From Klebsormidium nitens (Eukaryota; Streptophyta; Klebsormidiophyceae; Klebsormidiales; Klebsormidiaceae), in the NCBI GenBank assembly GCA_000708835.1, contig DF237063.1:62001-126000 (forward strand): a DNA stretch of 64,000 bases, in the 5' to 3' direction. Position 1 is the stretch's first letter; every line of letters begins with the position of its first letter. Below, piece by piece: positions 36,391 through 58,073 of this stretch. The position numbers and the translations under genes were made by a program. The notes below the pieces were generated by a model. The model had not been told where the DNA came from. It did no database searches and saw nothing but the letters and a program-made list of their open reading frames with translations.

Positions 36391-39189
36391 GATGAGGTCA
36401 GCGACAAGAAAGGGCGTCGATGAGACTCATCAAATGTGTGATCACAGACACACAACCTTAAGGACGATTCAGTTGCCGAAGCCGGAGCTTAATGGACCCT
36501 TGAACTCTTGGGCCAGACTTTGGCGCATGCAAAGTCGTCGAGCAGATTGGGTTTTTTTCTGCGACGCCAGGTGTGGTGCCTTGAGGAGTACTTTAACTTT
36601 AGATCCGATGGTTGTGGCATGCAATTCCTTTGCGGTTTGGCAGGTGTGTTCAGCTCAGTGGCAGCTTCCACTTTCACTGCAGAAGTTTGGACTCAACGTC
36701 GGCCTAGCTTAGCTGGTGGTCTGGACTTGCTTCTGACGCCGATTAATAAAGACTTTTACATTCTTGAGCTTAATTCGAGACGACGGGCCGCCTTGAACCT
36801 CAAGAGTGGGTCAGCTGCTGCTGCCATGCGCCGGAACTCGGAACTTCCGAGTCGGAACCCCTCTTCANNNNNNNNNNNNNNNNNNNNNNNNNNNNNNNNN
36901 NNNNNNNNNNNNNNNNNNNNNNNNNNNNNNNNNNNNNNNNNNNNNNNNNNNNNNNNNNNNNNNNNNNNNNNNNNNNNNNNNNNNNNNNNNNNNNNNNNNN
37001 NNNNNNNNNNNNNNNNNNNNNNNNNNNNNNNNNNNNNNNNNNNNNNNNNNNNNNNNNNNNNNNNNNNNNNNNNNNNNNNNNNNNNNNNNNNNNNNNNNNN
37101 NNNNNNNNNNNNNNNNNNNNNNNNNNNNNNNNNNNNNNNNNNNNNNNNNNNNNNNNNNNNNNNNNNNNNNNNNNNNNNNNNNNNNNNNNNNNNNNNNNNN
37201 NNNNNNNNNNNNNNNNNNNNNNNNNNNNNNNNNNNNNNNNNNNNNNNNNNNNNNNNNNNNNNNNNNNNNNNNNNNNNNNNNNNNNNNNNNNNNNNNNNNN
37301 NNNNNNNNNNNNNNNNNNNNNNNNNNNNNNNNNNNNNNNNNNNNNNNNNNNNNNNNNNNNNNNNNNNNNNNNNNNNNNNNNNNNNNNNNNNNNNNNNNNN
37401 NNNNNNNNNNNNNNNNNNNNNNNNNNNNNNNNNNNNNNNNNNNNNNNNNNNNNNNNNNNNNNNNNNNNNNNNNNNNNNNNNNNNNNNNNNNNNNNNNNNN
37501 NNNNNNNNNNNNNNNNNNNNNNNNNNNNNNNNNNNNNNNNNNNNNNNNNNNNNNNNNNNNNNNNNNNNNNNNNNNNNNNNNNNNNNNNNNNNNNNNNNNN
37601 NNNNNNNNNNNNNNNNNNNNNNNNNNNNNNNNNNNNNNNNNNNNNNNNNNNNNNNNNNNNNNNNNNNNNNNNNNNNNNNNNNNNNNNNNNNNNNNNNNNN
37701 NNNNNNNNNNNNNNNNNNNNNNNNNNNNNNNNNNNNNNNNNNNNNNNNNNNNNNNNNNNNNNNNNNNNNNNNNNNNNNNNNNNNNNNNNNNNNNGATATT
37801 TGATATCTATCATGTTGGCGGGAAGGATCGTCAAGTCTACTGAAGCTTAAAGGGGATTGGAATCCGGGGTTGATTAGGCGAGCGCCCCCGGACATTTCCA
37901 AAATGCAATGTGGTTGAGATCGACGGTTTTAAGTGGACATTGAAATCATCGAACGGCTTGTGACTCCGGGATGTATGACCTGATTATGCCGGTCCGATCC
38001 GACGGACGGCGGGCGGCGGCCGGTTGGATGATGGGACGGTCGGATTGCTCCTGTGACGGTCGGACTCATACCGTCACCGTTGGTTGATTGGTTCTGCTTG
38101 TTCAAAGATGTATACTAGCTATCAGATGATTGATACTTAGCGGGCCACCACAATGTATACTCAGGCTACTTCGACATCTTTGCCAGATCGGATCACTTCA
38201 AAGCCGTCCCCGTGCGCCGTTACTGTTTGATTGTGGGGGAGAGTCAGCAGGCAAGCACATGTTGATGAGGGCTTACAATCTGCACCAAGTCGCGATCGCA
38301 GGCTGGCGCGCGCAAGCATACCAAGGTTCATCATAGGCTCGCAAGGCAGTGAGGCCAGGAGCTTCCAAATCGTAGAGTTTGACAGCCTGCCTGCTTCTGA
38401 TTGATGAAATTGAGCAACAAGCTTTCAAAACAAGGGGGAAACAAGGTAGTTGATATCAGAATGCCGAGTCGTGTCCAACGTTTGCATCATTAGTGCTAAA
38501 TCACCGAACACCTCAATTCGGTATTCTCTTCTTGATGATCTAGGTATGCCGATCTTTAGGATACTAGTATCCCCTTGACGATGCGTGCAGATTACTACCC
38601 GAGTGAAACTTATGCGACAACATGATCTACCTTAATGACAAATTTGTTTATACAGGAGTCTGGGTTATTCTACATCCTTGTTGACTGGTTTGGTTCGCTT
38701 GTTGATTGCTTCTAAGCGACCGTTGGGAGATCCAAGCCAACTTCAAACTAATACGCAAAATATGTCTAGGTCAAGAGGTTGATACCTTTGTTTAGACCTA
38801 GATTGTTCGGTCGCTTCTTGCGTCCTTGATACGCCCGGCTCATCGCTATCTGAACCAATTGCAAGCTTAGAAAACAAAAGGGAAGCAAATCTCGTCAGCA
38901 GCAGGCTCCAGTGACGAACAGACATGACTTTAGCCGGGTGCTTATAGAGGCACACCCAACAAACTCTATCGTATGCTTAACTGATATACCTAGTGCAGTA
39001 ATCTAGTATACGTCCGTTTGATATCGCTCAGTCAAACCGGGTCACCTGATGAGGAACCCTGATTTCCAACAGTCAACACAACGCCGTACCTCCCGATACC
39101 TCCCCAATTCGGACCGTCAACGCATCTGCGCTTGAGTTACTTCGTGCAGCCATTTGTTGAGAGCTTATACGACAGCTTAGCGGTATATG
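36391..39189. other. Intergenic region containing an assembly gap
   Basis: About 1.9 kb of readable sequence flanks the N run. The left side should contain the promoter of the secreted beta-propeller-like gene. A plus-strand frame from 36508 continues open only because N codons do not stop; its readable part has no domain. The right side (37795-39189) shows no gene, only mixed, AT-leaning sequence. Confidence 0.6.
36868..37794. other. Assembly gap (927 N)
   Basis: There is one uninterrupted run of N. Unique sequence flanks both sides. Nothing can be said about its content, and the length may be nominal. Confidence 0.99.
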
Positions 39190-42100
39190 CTACAGGACGT
39201 CTCCCCCGCTGGAGCTGCCCTGACTCCCCCCCTGATTATACGCCGGGAGAATCCTCCGCGAAACGCGGGCGGCCTCTGCGTGGGGAGCCCACACGGTGAT
39301 CCCCGTGGTGGGGGCGACGCTGGCTGTGCGATGGAGGGGGGGGCGGGAAAACCGCTCCAGGGCCGAGTGGGACTCACACCGCTGGCGCCTGAAGAGAAGA
39401 ACGACAATTGTCATCCGGGCTGCGAAGCTTACTGGAAGTAGGTCCTCCTTGAAAAAGCGGCCCGCTGATAGATGCACACCATATGAGTCCCTGTGCAAAC
39501 TTCAAAGTGGTCAGCGACTTTCGATTCCAGCTACTTGCGTAAAATCGTGTGTGCACTGGGAGCTTCTGAGTCATGATCAACATTGAGAGAGAAAAGAGAC
39601 GTCCGTGGTAGACGGAGGGCAGGTGGTACCATGGCACGGCTCAAGGCGCTCTTCGCCCCCGAAGGGGATTGGAGCGAAGTTTCGAGGCCTTCATTGGCAC
39701 GAACATGAGCCGTTCGGTGGCAAGAGGTGTGCATGAAATAAAAGCTGACAATTTGAGGTCTAATCTGATCAATGGATCTGAAAGTGAAGGAATCTCAATC
39801 AGGCTTTCTCTCGTTCTTTCCTCGACACCTTGCGTACAGCACGCGATGAGACAAACACAGAGATCGTCAACGAAAGGAGCTTTTTTCACACCTCTTGTCG
39901 TCGTGGCGCAACTGGCACAGCCCTCCCGCGGCGCAGCCAGTGGGCGTGCAGTAGAACATGCAGTGGACGTTGTACCCGATGCGCGACGCGCGCTCGAAGG
40001 CCTTGTCCCACGCGCGGCGCGCGTCCTGCCACCCGGGGGGCAGGTCGGTGCGGCCCGGCGGCCGCGACAGGACCGGTTCAGGGGGCGGGGGGGGCTCCCC
40101 GGGCACTTTGATCCAGGGGAGGGAGAGAACCTCGTTTATCCTGGAAGGAAGATGAGAGGAGACTCGATCAGCACATTTTAGGAAGATGAGATGGAACTTG
40201 ATCCGCACATTTTGATGGGAAGATGGGAGAAAGCTTGATTAAGATTCCGCTCGAGCAGCCTTTGAAGTTGTGAGAGGGCGTGCGTTGTAATCGTAACAGG
40301 GCAGGGAGGAGAGTTGTTGCGGAAGATTTCATCCAGCGGAAACAGAATATCTCCTTTGCTCTCGCAGAGCAATGGAGGAAACTCGTGAGCAGATTGCATA
40401 GGGAAGAGGTTTGGTGAGACCCTCCGTAAAAGATGGAAACTCATGTTTAAAGAACACCTTCCGTGAATCATGAAAACCCGTATAACGAATACTGTCGAAG
40501 TTGATCGGGGTGCATCGACTGCGTGCTCTTGAGTAAGAGGGAAGGTTTGATCAGAAAAAGGGGTGTTTTGACTAGAGGTCAATCTTATCCTAATGTCCCC
40601 GATCGTTCTTCATCTCAAAAAGAAGTTTCTTCGTGTGCAGACGTTTCGGTCAATCCATCTCAAGATTGACCTCAACCCGGGTCTCAAATGCAGCACTCGA
40701 AACTCCCTGGTACGTACCTCCTCACACGGGGGTCGCCAGCCTGGCAGTCTCCTCGACCGGCTGACGGCGGTCTTGGCAGGCGGAAGTGCGTGTCGACCGA
40801 ATATCCTATGGGCATGCACGTGCCGTGCATATGCCAGTGCAGAATGCTGCTCCAGAACAGGTCGCGGTCGCCTACCAGCTGAAGCAGGCCCCCTTCGTTG
40901 CTCCTGAAAGACAGCGAACCAATTCGGTCAGCGCATAGCTTATACGTGAGTGCGAACAGGTTATGGGTGTGCCAAGGAAGGTCCAGGTTTCCATTGTGGG
41001 GCTCCTGAGGAAGCGGTCGCTGGTTGGAAGGGCATAGCTTGATTTCGAAGATGTATACGTGACGAGAGGATTTCAGAAGCCCAGGCGCCTTCCTAAAGGA
41101 GATAAGAATGGAAGTCGTTTTGTTGAGATATGAGGAGTCTATTCTGCAGAACGTCTCTAAGTGCGTGCAGTTTACTCTGAACCTTTGCCTCTGTGTATTT
41201 TGCCAACAGCTGCAGCCAGACTCCCTCATTCCTGTCACGTCACGGTCTTTTTTGTCAGAACGGGAGTAGCCTATGTGCACCTTCGGATCACCTTCAAGCT
41301 CGGGAATCAGCGCACCACATAAAACCCTCTCGTTGAGCCTGGTCTTGGGGACGGAGATTCAGTCTTGCTTCAAAAACGAATCAAGGCTGATCACGTGTTG
41401 CAAGGCTGATCACGCAGCCGCTTGAGCGAAGGTTCATTGCTCCAGAGCATCTGTGTTTGCTGAAATGATGTGCCTGTTTATAAACAGTACTTCTCCTCGG
41501 TCTTCGGGAATATCATAATGGACAATACAATCACGTGAACCAACCCAGAAGTGACTCAGTAAGAGACTCTGGCGTCCTTGTTCAAAGAATCAGGTCGTCA
41601 GAGTAGAAGGGAAAAGGAGGGGAGGAGTTGAGAAAGCCTCGAAGTTAATTCCTTCTTTTCTAACTGAAAGGAGGACACAGATGGACATATGACCAGACCA
41701 AAGGGAGCTTGTGATCAGGGAGTCTGCTTTTCATACTTTGTCCTTCACTGATTACAATCTCTTACAATCTCTTAGAGTTGCATATGGCAGATTGGCAAGA
41801 TCAACGCAGCTCAGGAATCAGTGCACCCACAGCCTTGCAACCTGCACGAAGGACAGCCACATCCTCGCCCCTCAAAAGCCCGATGCAAACATCCTCCTTA
41901 TCCAGTCAGAAGTGATGAGGGGCCTGGCTGAGCTCAGCACACGTGGCTGTTCACACCGTTCAAAGGACATCTCACCCGTGATCGTCGACAGTGCCCCTGC
42001 GCAATTCCGCGAGCTCGGACGCTACTTCAGACGCTGACTTGAATAGGACGTCCACCACGCCCTTCTCGCACGTCGGTTCCCACAGCCAGCTCACCAGGAC

Positions 42101-42697
42101 GCGTTTCCCGCTCTCAAGGCTTGCAAACGGACAGCTCAGCATGTAGTGCTGGTGCAACGCGCCGTACAACTGCAAAAGTCAGTAGGGAGTTGATTAGAGG
42201 TTGTTCGCTTGGGGCTAACATGCAGTCTGTCTGGTAGGTTAGGTGGAAGCAGATGCAGAGTCCAACGTTTGCGCTGGTGTAATCAAACTCAGAGGGCAAA
42301 GGTTCCTTGGTATCATGACCCAAGTCGCTGATGATTTGGTTGTTTCTGAAGTTCTGTTGGTCGTTCAAAGTAATCACTGTCCTCTTCCTGAGGTTGTTTG
42401 AGTCGGAAACACTGCGGCAAGGACAGTGCAAAATTTGTAGGGGCAGGTAAGAGTTGGCCTGGAGACCAGGGGGCAAACAGGTTCAGTGTAAAGAGCATCC
42501 TGAACGTCCTCAGACAATATAAGAGTTACCTGCGAGAGGCGTGCTAGCTGCAACGCTTGCTGCTGCCCTGCAGAGTCCCTCCACCCTGACCAGGTGCCGC
42601 TCCGCGCAGAGGGGGCTGCCTCCCTGGCAGGAGGACCCCCCTGGAAGCTCGTGATGCAGGACTGGTCGTCCTGGGAGTTCCCGCTGCTGTTCGACAT
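39190..42697 (-). CDS. Unrecognised protein with a C-terminal Cys/His cluster
   Basis: Five exons, 42530-42697, 41976-42169, 40718-40903, 39892-40140 and 39190-39388, with GT..AG junctions and fully consistent phases give 331 residues. The start is the first ATG in exon 1 (MSNSSGNSQDDQSC at 42697). Visible parts: a Ser/Gly-rich N-terminus; a helical, hydrophobic segment (YGALHQHYMLSCPF...VLVSWLWE...VVDVLF, about residues 57-95); a His-rich stretch FWSSILHWHMHGTCMPIGY (about 130-150); a Pro-rich loop (GEPPPPPEPVLSRPP); and a cluster of pattern C-x3-C-x4-C-x5-C-x3-H-x7-C-x2-H (about residues 242-275) that could bind zinc. The last part of the cluster is created only by splicing of the final two exons. 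The clean exon structure argues for a real gene. I cannot assign a function; nuclear or RNA-related zinc binding is only a guess. Confidence 0.7.
40141..40256. repeat. Three tandem copies of about 36 bp in an intron
   Basis: GGAAGATGAGAGGAGACTCGATCAGCACATTTT is followed by GGAAGATGAGATGGAACTTGATCCGCACATTTT and GGAAGATGGGAGAAAGCTTGATTAAG. On the coding strand this block sits directly upstream of the acceptor of exon 39892-40140, and its units carry the CTTCC of that acceptor, so the repeats may be copies of the polypyrimidine/acceptor region. Confidence 0.75.
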
Positions 42698-45600
42698 TTG
42701 AATGGGGGAACTTGCTTCCCAGGGGAGGGGGAAGGGGGGGAAGGGGCTAGGGGCCCTGTGGACCAGTTTTATGAGGCACCGAAAGAGAACATCAGAGCGG
42801 GGAGTCTCTGGATCAGCTGGCTGAAAAGGTGCTGAAATGTACCATTCTGGCTTCTGCAATTCTTCGAAGCAGCTTGAAGCAGCTCCAACCTTTGAGCGCT
42901 CCTATGCTGAGCCTTTCTGTCTGGTATGTTGTTGCCACCCTTGACAAGTGAGAGCTTCAGCGCGGGCTTGACCTTTCACCAGTGGCTTGTGGTTGAGGAA
43001 TGCAAGAGATGTCCTTGCTTTTCAGCTGACAACGAGGACTCTGCCGCGTCTGCTTGGCTTTTGGTTGTCTGGGCATCTTCCCCGAGACAAAGAAAAGCGA
43101 CCACATCTGTCGATGATGCTCATTGATTCACCTTGCCATCACCAATCAAACTCCCCCGGAAAGCGCAACCATATCAAGCCAGATAAGGCCCATCGGAGTT
43201 TGTCTGGAGGGTTCAAAGTAACTTAGTATGACTGGGCAGGTAAGCCCCACTTCCTTCCAGGCAGCTCATGAAGGAAGGATGGCTCTATCTTGTCCCACTG
43301 AGAGAAGTGATACACTTTGTAACTGAGCAATAAACTCAATCGGAGGTTGATTTTTTCTGCAGAGGCGCCTTTCAAACTTAGCATTGGTCTAGATATGTTC
43401 GTAGCTAATGCTCTGACGAAAGTGAGAGGGACAAAGATCTAAAGGTAAAGCGCCTTTTCACGAAGCGTTCGACCGAAAGTGTGTGCACATCCCTCAAAGC
43501 GTGCACTTCGCAGTCTTCGCTTCGGCTGCCTACGGACTCTTCCTTGAAGATTCTTCTCAAGAAGTGTACCACGTGGCTTTTGAACCGCTTTTGAAAGCGC
43601 TTTTTCAGATATGAAGAGCGAAAGAATGTCATGCACCCTATTACACAGTGCCTAGCAGTCCACGCAGGAGCTGACCTGGCTGGCAGGGCTACCAGCTCTA
43701 GCCGCAACACCTGCTACTGCAATGCACTCAGAAAGCTCTGCCTGGTAGATAGGGCGTGCACGCCGCGTCGATGGCGTCGGCTTATGAGCCTCAGGCAGCT
43801 TGGAAGGAATGGGAATGTCGCCAATTCGCTCGTACTTTAGTGAGGGTTAAAGATAATACCGTAGATGCATTTTCAAAGCTTCCAGATGGATGGTTTTCCT
43901 AACCACAAGATGGACAGTGCACACTGCACTGTGCAATGTGCACGACTGTACTGTGTACATGCTGTGGACCCTTGAGCCCTAGCTGGCCCCCGAGTCCTGA
44001 CTCCTGAGTCCTGACCATACTCCTGGCCCAAGTTTCTACCGAGCAGAGATTTGGTACAGAGATACGGTACTATAAATACAAGCTGTATAAAAGCTGGACT
44101 AATCTTTTCACCAAGCCATCTACCGGGCGAGGACAACAAAAGCGTAACCAGATTTTTGTCAGACCTTTCTTACCAAACGAGATTAACCCATGGCCAACTC
44201 AACCCGTCCCCGGCCCCGACGGGCTTTCTAGGGCATATATAATATCATCCAGAAATTGGAGATCTGGGGATCGGGTGGCTTGCGATTGACAATTGATTTC
44301 AACCGCCATGCCTGGAAGTTGGGAGCTTTGGAACGGCGAACACGTGTTCGTGTCAGAAATGATATGCTGAAAGTTTGGAAGGGTAACGGCAGGGGGGCCA
44401 AACACCCAGGTGAAATGTTTTACAGCCTGATCCATGTTCCAGCAGCGAAACGATTGCTTGCCCAAAGCCGGGCAATGGCGGGATTAGGCCCCCAAAAGGT
44501 CAGCTTGAACCTCTGCTGGGTTTTAGGGTCCGGGCAAGCAGCCGTTTAGAATTGTTTAAGGGCAGGTTAGGGTATCTACACAGGCAAATGTATGCTTAAA
44601 CCAACTTCTAACAATCTATTATACTACCGTTAAGTTCTCTCCTTTGACCAACCGAACAGCACATATGCGCTCGGATCACTTCAGAATGTAATATTGACCG
44701 TTCAGGAAATATAGATTTCCACATCGGACGGCTCAGAAAATGGTTGCATTTTTAAAAGGTTTTGGCTGGCGTGTGGTCCCCCTGCCTCCGAGTCTCCGAC
44801 TCTAGCTCCAGCCTCTTGGGGTCTGGACACTGCATGAGTATGAAACCCTTGGTTGGATCTTGTGCGAGGCCGCCTTTAACCTGTGACCGAGAAGTTCTTG
44901 CCATCCCTCTTCAGGGACGCCGGCAGATCTCAGAGGCATGTCCCAGCGCGGGAGCAGCCGGGCGATGTTGCCCGGGGTTCTACCGTATCCCCTCACGTCT
45001 TAACACCACCGATCGGGGTACTGTAATACCTGTGGGTTCTCAAATTCGACAATACCCGAGTACAAGCATATTGACGAAGATGGTTTAGGTGGAGGTTTTC
45101 GTTGCCAAGCAATGAGATTCAGAGCAGTGCCAAGATTCAAGCTTGATACCGCCCAGCGCTCAAGCCCCGGTTCAAATTCATAAACAACCGTCTCCGGCTC
45201 ACGTCATGAAAAGCGTCACGAGTCACATGTACCTGTCAGAATAAAGCCTGCGCGTTTTGCGGTTAGGAACATGAGCGGGTAAAACGTGTGCACATTCAAT
45301 GATTACTTTCGGATGGTAACTTGTAAGGGGATTCGGAATTCCCAGTCCAGAGTTCAGGCACCCGGCGTGAGTCGTGACCCAGCTAACCAGTTACCAAGCG
45401 CTTAGGGTGCATTATACACGTACTACTGCAGCAGTGACTTGCAGGTGCCACGTAGTAGGTATTACTAGGAGTGTGACAGCGCATGGCAGCGTCACGAGCC
45501 ACACTCCCACTGCGAGTCTTTTGACGGGACATGTGCAAGACCCCAGACTCCACTCCAGACTCTATACACTATAATACAGGCCAGCATATATAAGGTAGTC

Positions 45601-47885
45601 GAGTTGTCGACTGATCGAGTTAAGACTCCCCACACTAAAAGAGGTATCCCTCCGGATCCTACTTTAAGGCATTCTCTATGACAGAATTCAGGCTAAAGCA
45701 TGATTCGTGATCAAAGCGAGATTCGATTTACCTAGAGCTGAAGAGTTGAAGAGCTGCGGGATCGCACGAGCCTCGATAGGGTAATTTTGATTTTCTGCGT
45801 TACAAAGGTGGCGGAAGTCTTGTCACGGCCGCAACTTCCGGTTGTAATATCATTGACTTCAAAGAGCATGACATTCACTGCCGTTGAGCCTTTGAATTGA
45901 TTTGCACAACCGTGACGTAGGACACTCTCCGTACATGACTGATTCATTTTCATCTTGTCTCTCTCTTTCTTTTCCTTGTTTCCTGTTCTAATGTTCCCCA
46001 CCTTCACGAATGATCATTTCAGCGAGAAAATGTGCAGAATTCAATCGTCTGCATTGGCCACATTATATGTTAGCACGTCCGACGTTGCATCACGTCGTCC
46101 GAGTCAGCCTGATCTGCTGATCATCGGGTTAGTACGAAATTAGTCACAGACTTAGAGTGATGGAGAGACTACAGCAGCTTCGAGATGGTTGACGGGGGAG
46201 GCGTCTCACTTGATGACGCCTTGTTGCCTAAAAAGTATTGGCCATGCGTCGGCGGTCCTCACTGAGTTCGCTGCGTGAAGCCGTTGCTAGAGCTACGGAG
46301 CTATTCAACATTGATCCGACACACGCAGTCACTGCAGATGACAATATGACCAGCTTTGCAATCAGCCTTTGGCAATGTTTGGATTTCAATCATGAGCTTT
46401 TCCGTAAGGTGGAGCCTTTTTCCTTGATTGTCAGCTGGAGCGGGTCCTCTCAGAGAGGAGTAATTCCAAAGGTGTTTTAGCACACACAAGACATGTCCGA
46501 TACATGATGGCGGATCCACTCCAGGCATTCAGCAGCCTAGCAGAAGCCGAGTTGGTAATAATTAATGAATTCTCATCATTGCTGCATGGGGCTGGCTACT
46601 TGACTATACTTCAAGCCGGCAGTAAGAGCAACATGACTGGTTTACCTAGCATCTGCTCATGCTATTGAATTGACTTATTGTTACCCTGTTTTTTAGAGAT
46701 TGATGTTAATAGCGTGGTGTTATCACACATCCGCATACGCGATTCGTTCGTCAAGGGCAAAATCAAGGTAAGTCAATCGCAACGTCTGCCGCTGCATGTT
46801 TTTACAGCTTGACAATCAAGAGGGACGGTTGACCTAAGGAGCCTTCACATGCCAGCAGCATGAACCGTTGAGCATGACATGGAGTGCGTACCATACATGG
46901 CGGACTGAAAGACCACACGGCCAGTACACTGTAAAGAGGTTTAAACTCAAAGGTGACCGGACCATCTGAAGACCCCTTGCAGCCTAGAAATGCTACAGGT
47001 CCAGCCGCAATAAGCCGAGTTGCTTTCGAGATCATGGCTTTGTGCTAGCATAAGCCAGCTCATGACTGTAGCGCCTCATTTTGACCCTATTTTGACCCCA
47101 TCTCAATATCATGTCTGATATATGAATGATCTCGGTCAGTGAGGGCGGCTACGCATGAAGTTTGGCTAGCCTGTAAAATCGTAGATTTGCATGACCGTCG
47201 AATCCTTTGATGTACTAGGCCGCAGCCTTGACTCAAACACGCACGCCAACCACGTGAGATGCCAACCGAGCTAACTAGAGTGGATGAAAAATAGTAACTG
47301 GAGTGCTTACAAAAGCTTACTCAATTGAGCTCACGAGACAACATACCGTATGTCGATCATGCGTGCCATCATCATGCACTTACAACCGAGACAAGCATGC
47401 TTCAAATCATTCGCGCAATCTCTTGTATAGGTAGCCATGCCTAGCGCATGCAGGCAACACGTTAACTTAACAAAACCCACCGCACGGTCAAATCCATGCT
47501 TATCGTATAATTCGACATGAAACTGCTCAAAACTCAAGCTCCCCCGGCTTTTAACAGCTCCAGTAAGTTGAAGCCTCGGAATCTGACTCATGTATATAAA
47601 CAAGTTCCAACCTTTTGGCCTACGCTGATGTTGCCCACGATGCTGGTTATGAATACTAGTCATGTACATCTATCCCGCTTACGACCTAGATCAGTACGGC
47701 GTTGCCTTTGCATATGAGGTACCAAACGCGTTCGGATGCCGCATAGATGCGGACACCTGTGGCAAAAAAGCTTCTCCGGCACCTCACCTCTTCCCCTCTT
47801 TGCACCTAGTCTCTCCGCAAACGCACCTACCTAACATCAGCCCCGATCTGGCATTATAGAGGATGTCCCGATACCCCGGGTATTA
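42698..47885. other. 5.2-kb intergenic region, mostly empty
   Basis: Apart from the weak candidate at 46244-46837 I see no supported gene. Frames such as 44199-44465 and 43405-43710 have no domain or splice context. TATA-like strings occur at about 44068 (CTATAAATACAAG) and 45586 (CATATATAAGG) but lead to no coding sequence. A short GAGTCCTGACTCCTGAGTCCTGAC repeat lies at about 43993-44016. No tRNA or rRNA was recognised. Confidence 0.5.
46244..46837 (+). CDS. Candidate small four-exon gene, function unknown
   Basis: Four short frames can be joined in phase 0: 46244-46408 (ATG CGT CGG..., donor AAG|GTGGAG), 46525-46554 (acceptor ACTCCAG, donor TTG|GTAATA), 46699-46767 (acceptor TTTTTTAGAG, donor AAG|GTAAGTC) and 46808-46837 (acceptor TTTTTACAG, ending in TAA). 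The product would have 97 residues, with protein-like stretches LREAVARATELFNIDPTHAV and VVLSHIRIRDSFVKGKIK. The last two introns have good splice signals. I recognise no family. It could be a small gene, the tail of a larger one or a decayed gene; exon 2 is especially doubtful. Confidence 0.3.
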
Positions 47886-57670
<9,785 letters not shown>

Positions 57671-58073
57671 TTGTGCAAGAGAAAAGTGTCAAGTGGGACA
57701 CATGCGGGGACCTTTCACTGAAGCAATGCGTCCTTTGTGGACGAAGGACAGCTCCGCAGCTGAACGTTTTGCTGTCGGCGTCGCCCTGTTCGAGGGCTGA
57801 AGAACAGAGCTAGGTACCGTATTTAGATGGAATCTGATCAGTCTGATCATCAGAGTCTGCATGGAAGTGAGTTCATGGACATTTGTGGCGGTGTAACGCC
57901 GCCGCTCAGCCAGCCGTAGCGTTACGAAGCAAAGTCGGCCTTCCCTCAAAACCCTAATTGGAGGCTTTGCACCTTAGGATTTTTTGATGGAAATTCAACC
58001 AGCTCACTTCTTGGATACAGGGCGCAATCAACTCTGTGAGACATAGCGTCCTGTAGGACTATAGCAGGCCAAG
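57671..58073. promoter_or_regulatory. 403-bp divergent promoter of the DCAF8-like and AAGAB-like genes
   Basis: Two ATGs face away from each other across 403 bp, so transcription of both genes must start here unless transcripts overlap. It contains a telo-box at 57949-57957 and an inverted TAACGC/GCGTTA pair at about 57893-57926. No TATA box is evident. A bidirectional promoter is the simplest reading. Confidence 0.55.
57949..57957 (+). promoter_or_regulatory. Telo-box (AAACCCTAA)
   Basis: This is an exact match to the plant telo-box, a motif frequent near transcription starts of growth and translation genes in plants. It lies about 120 bp upstream of the AAGAB-like ATG, inside the shared promoter. 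Confidence 0.5.

Noticed and set aside
36508-37803. Long plus-strand open frame of 431 codons
   Set aside because: About 310 of its codons are N; the readable parts have no domain. It is an artefact of the gap.
45160-45182. GGTTCAAATTC resembling a tRNA B box
   Set aside because: No acceptor stem, anticodon arm or A box could be placed around it.
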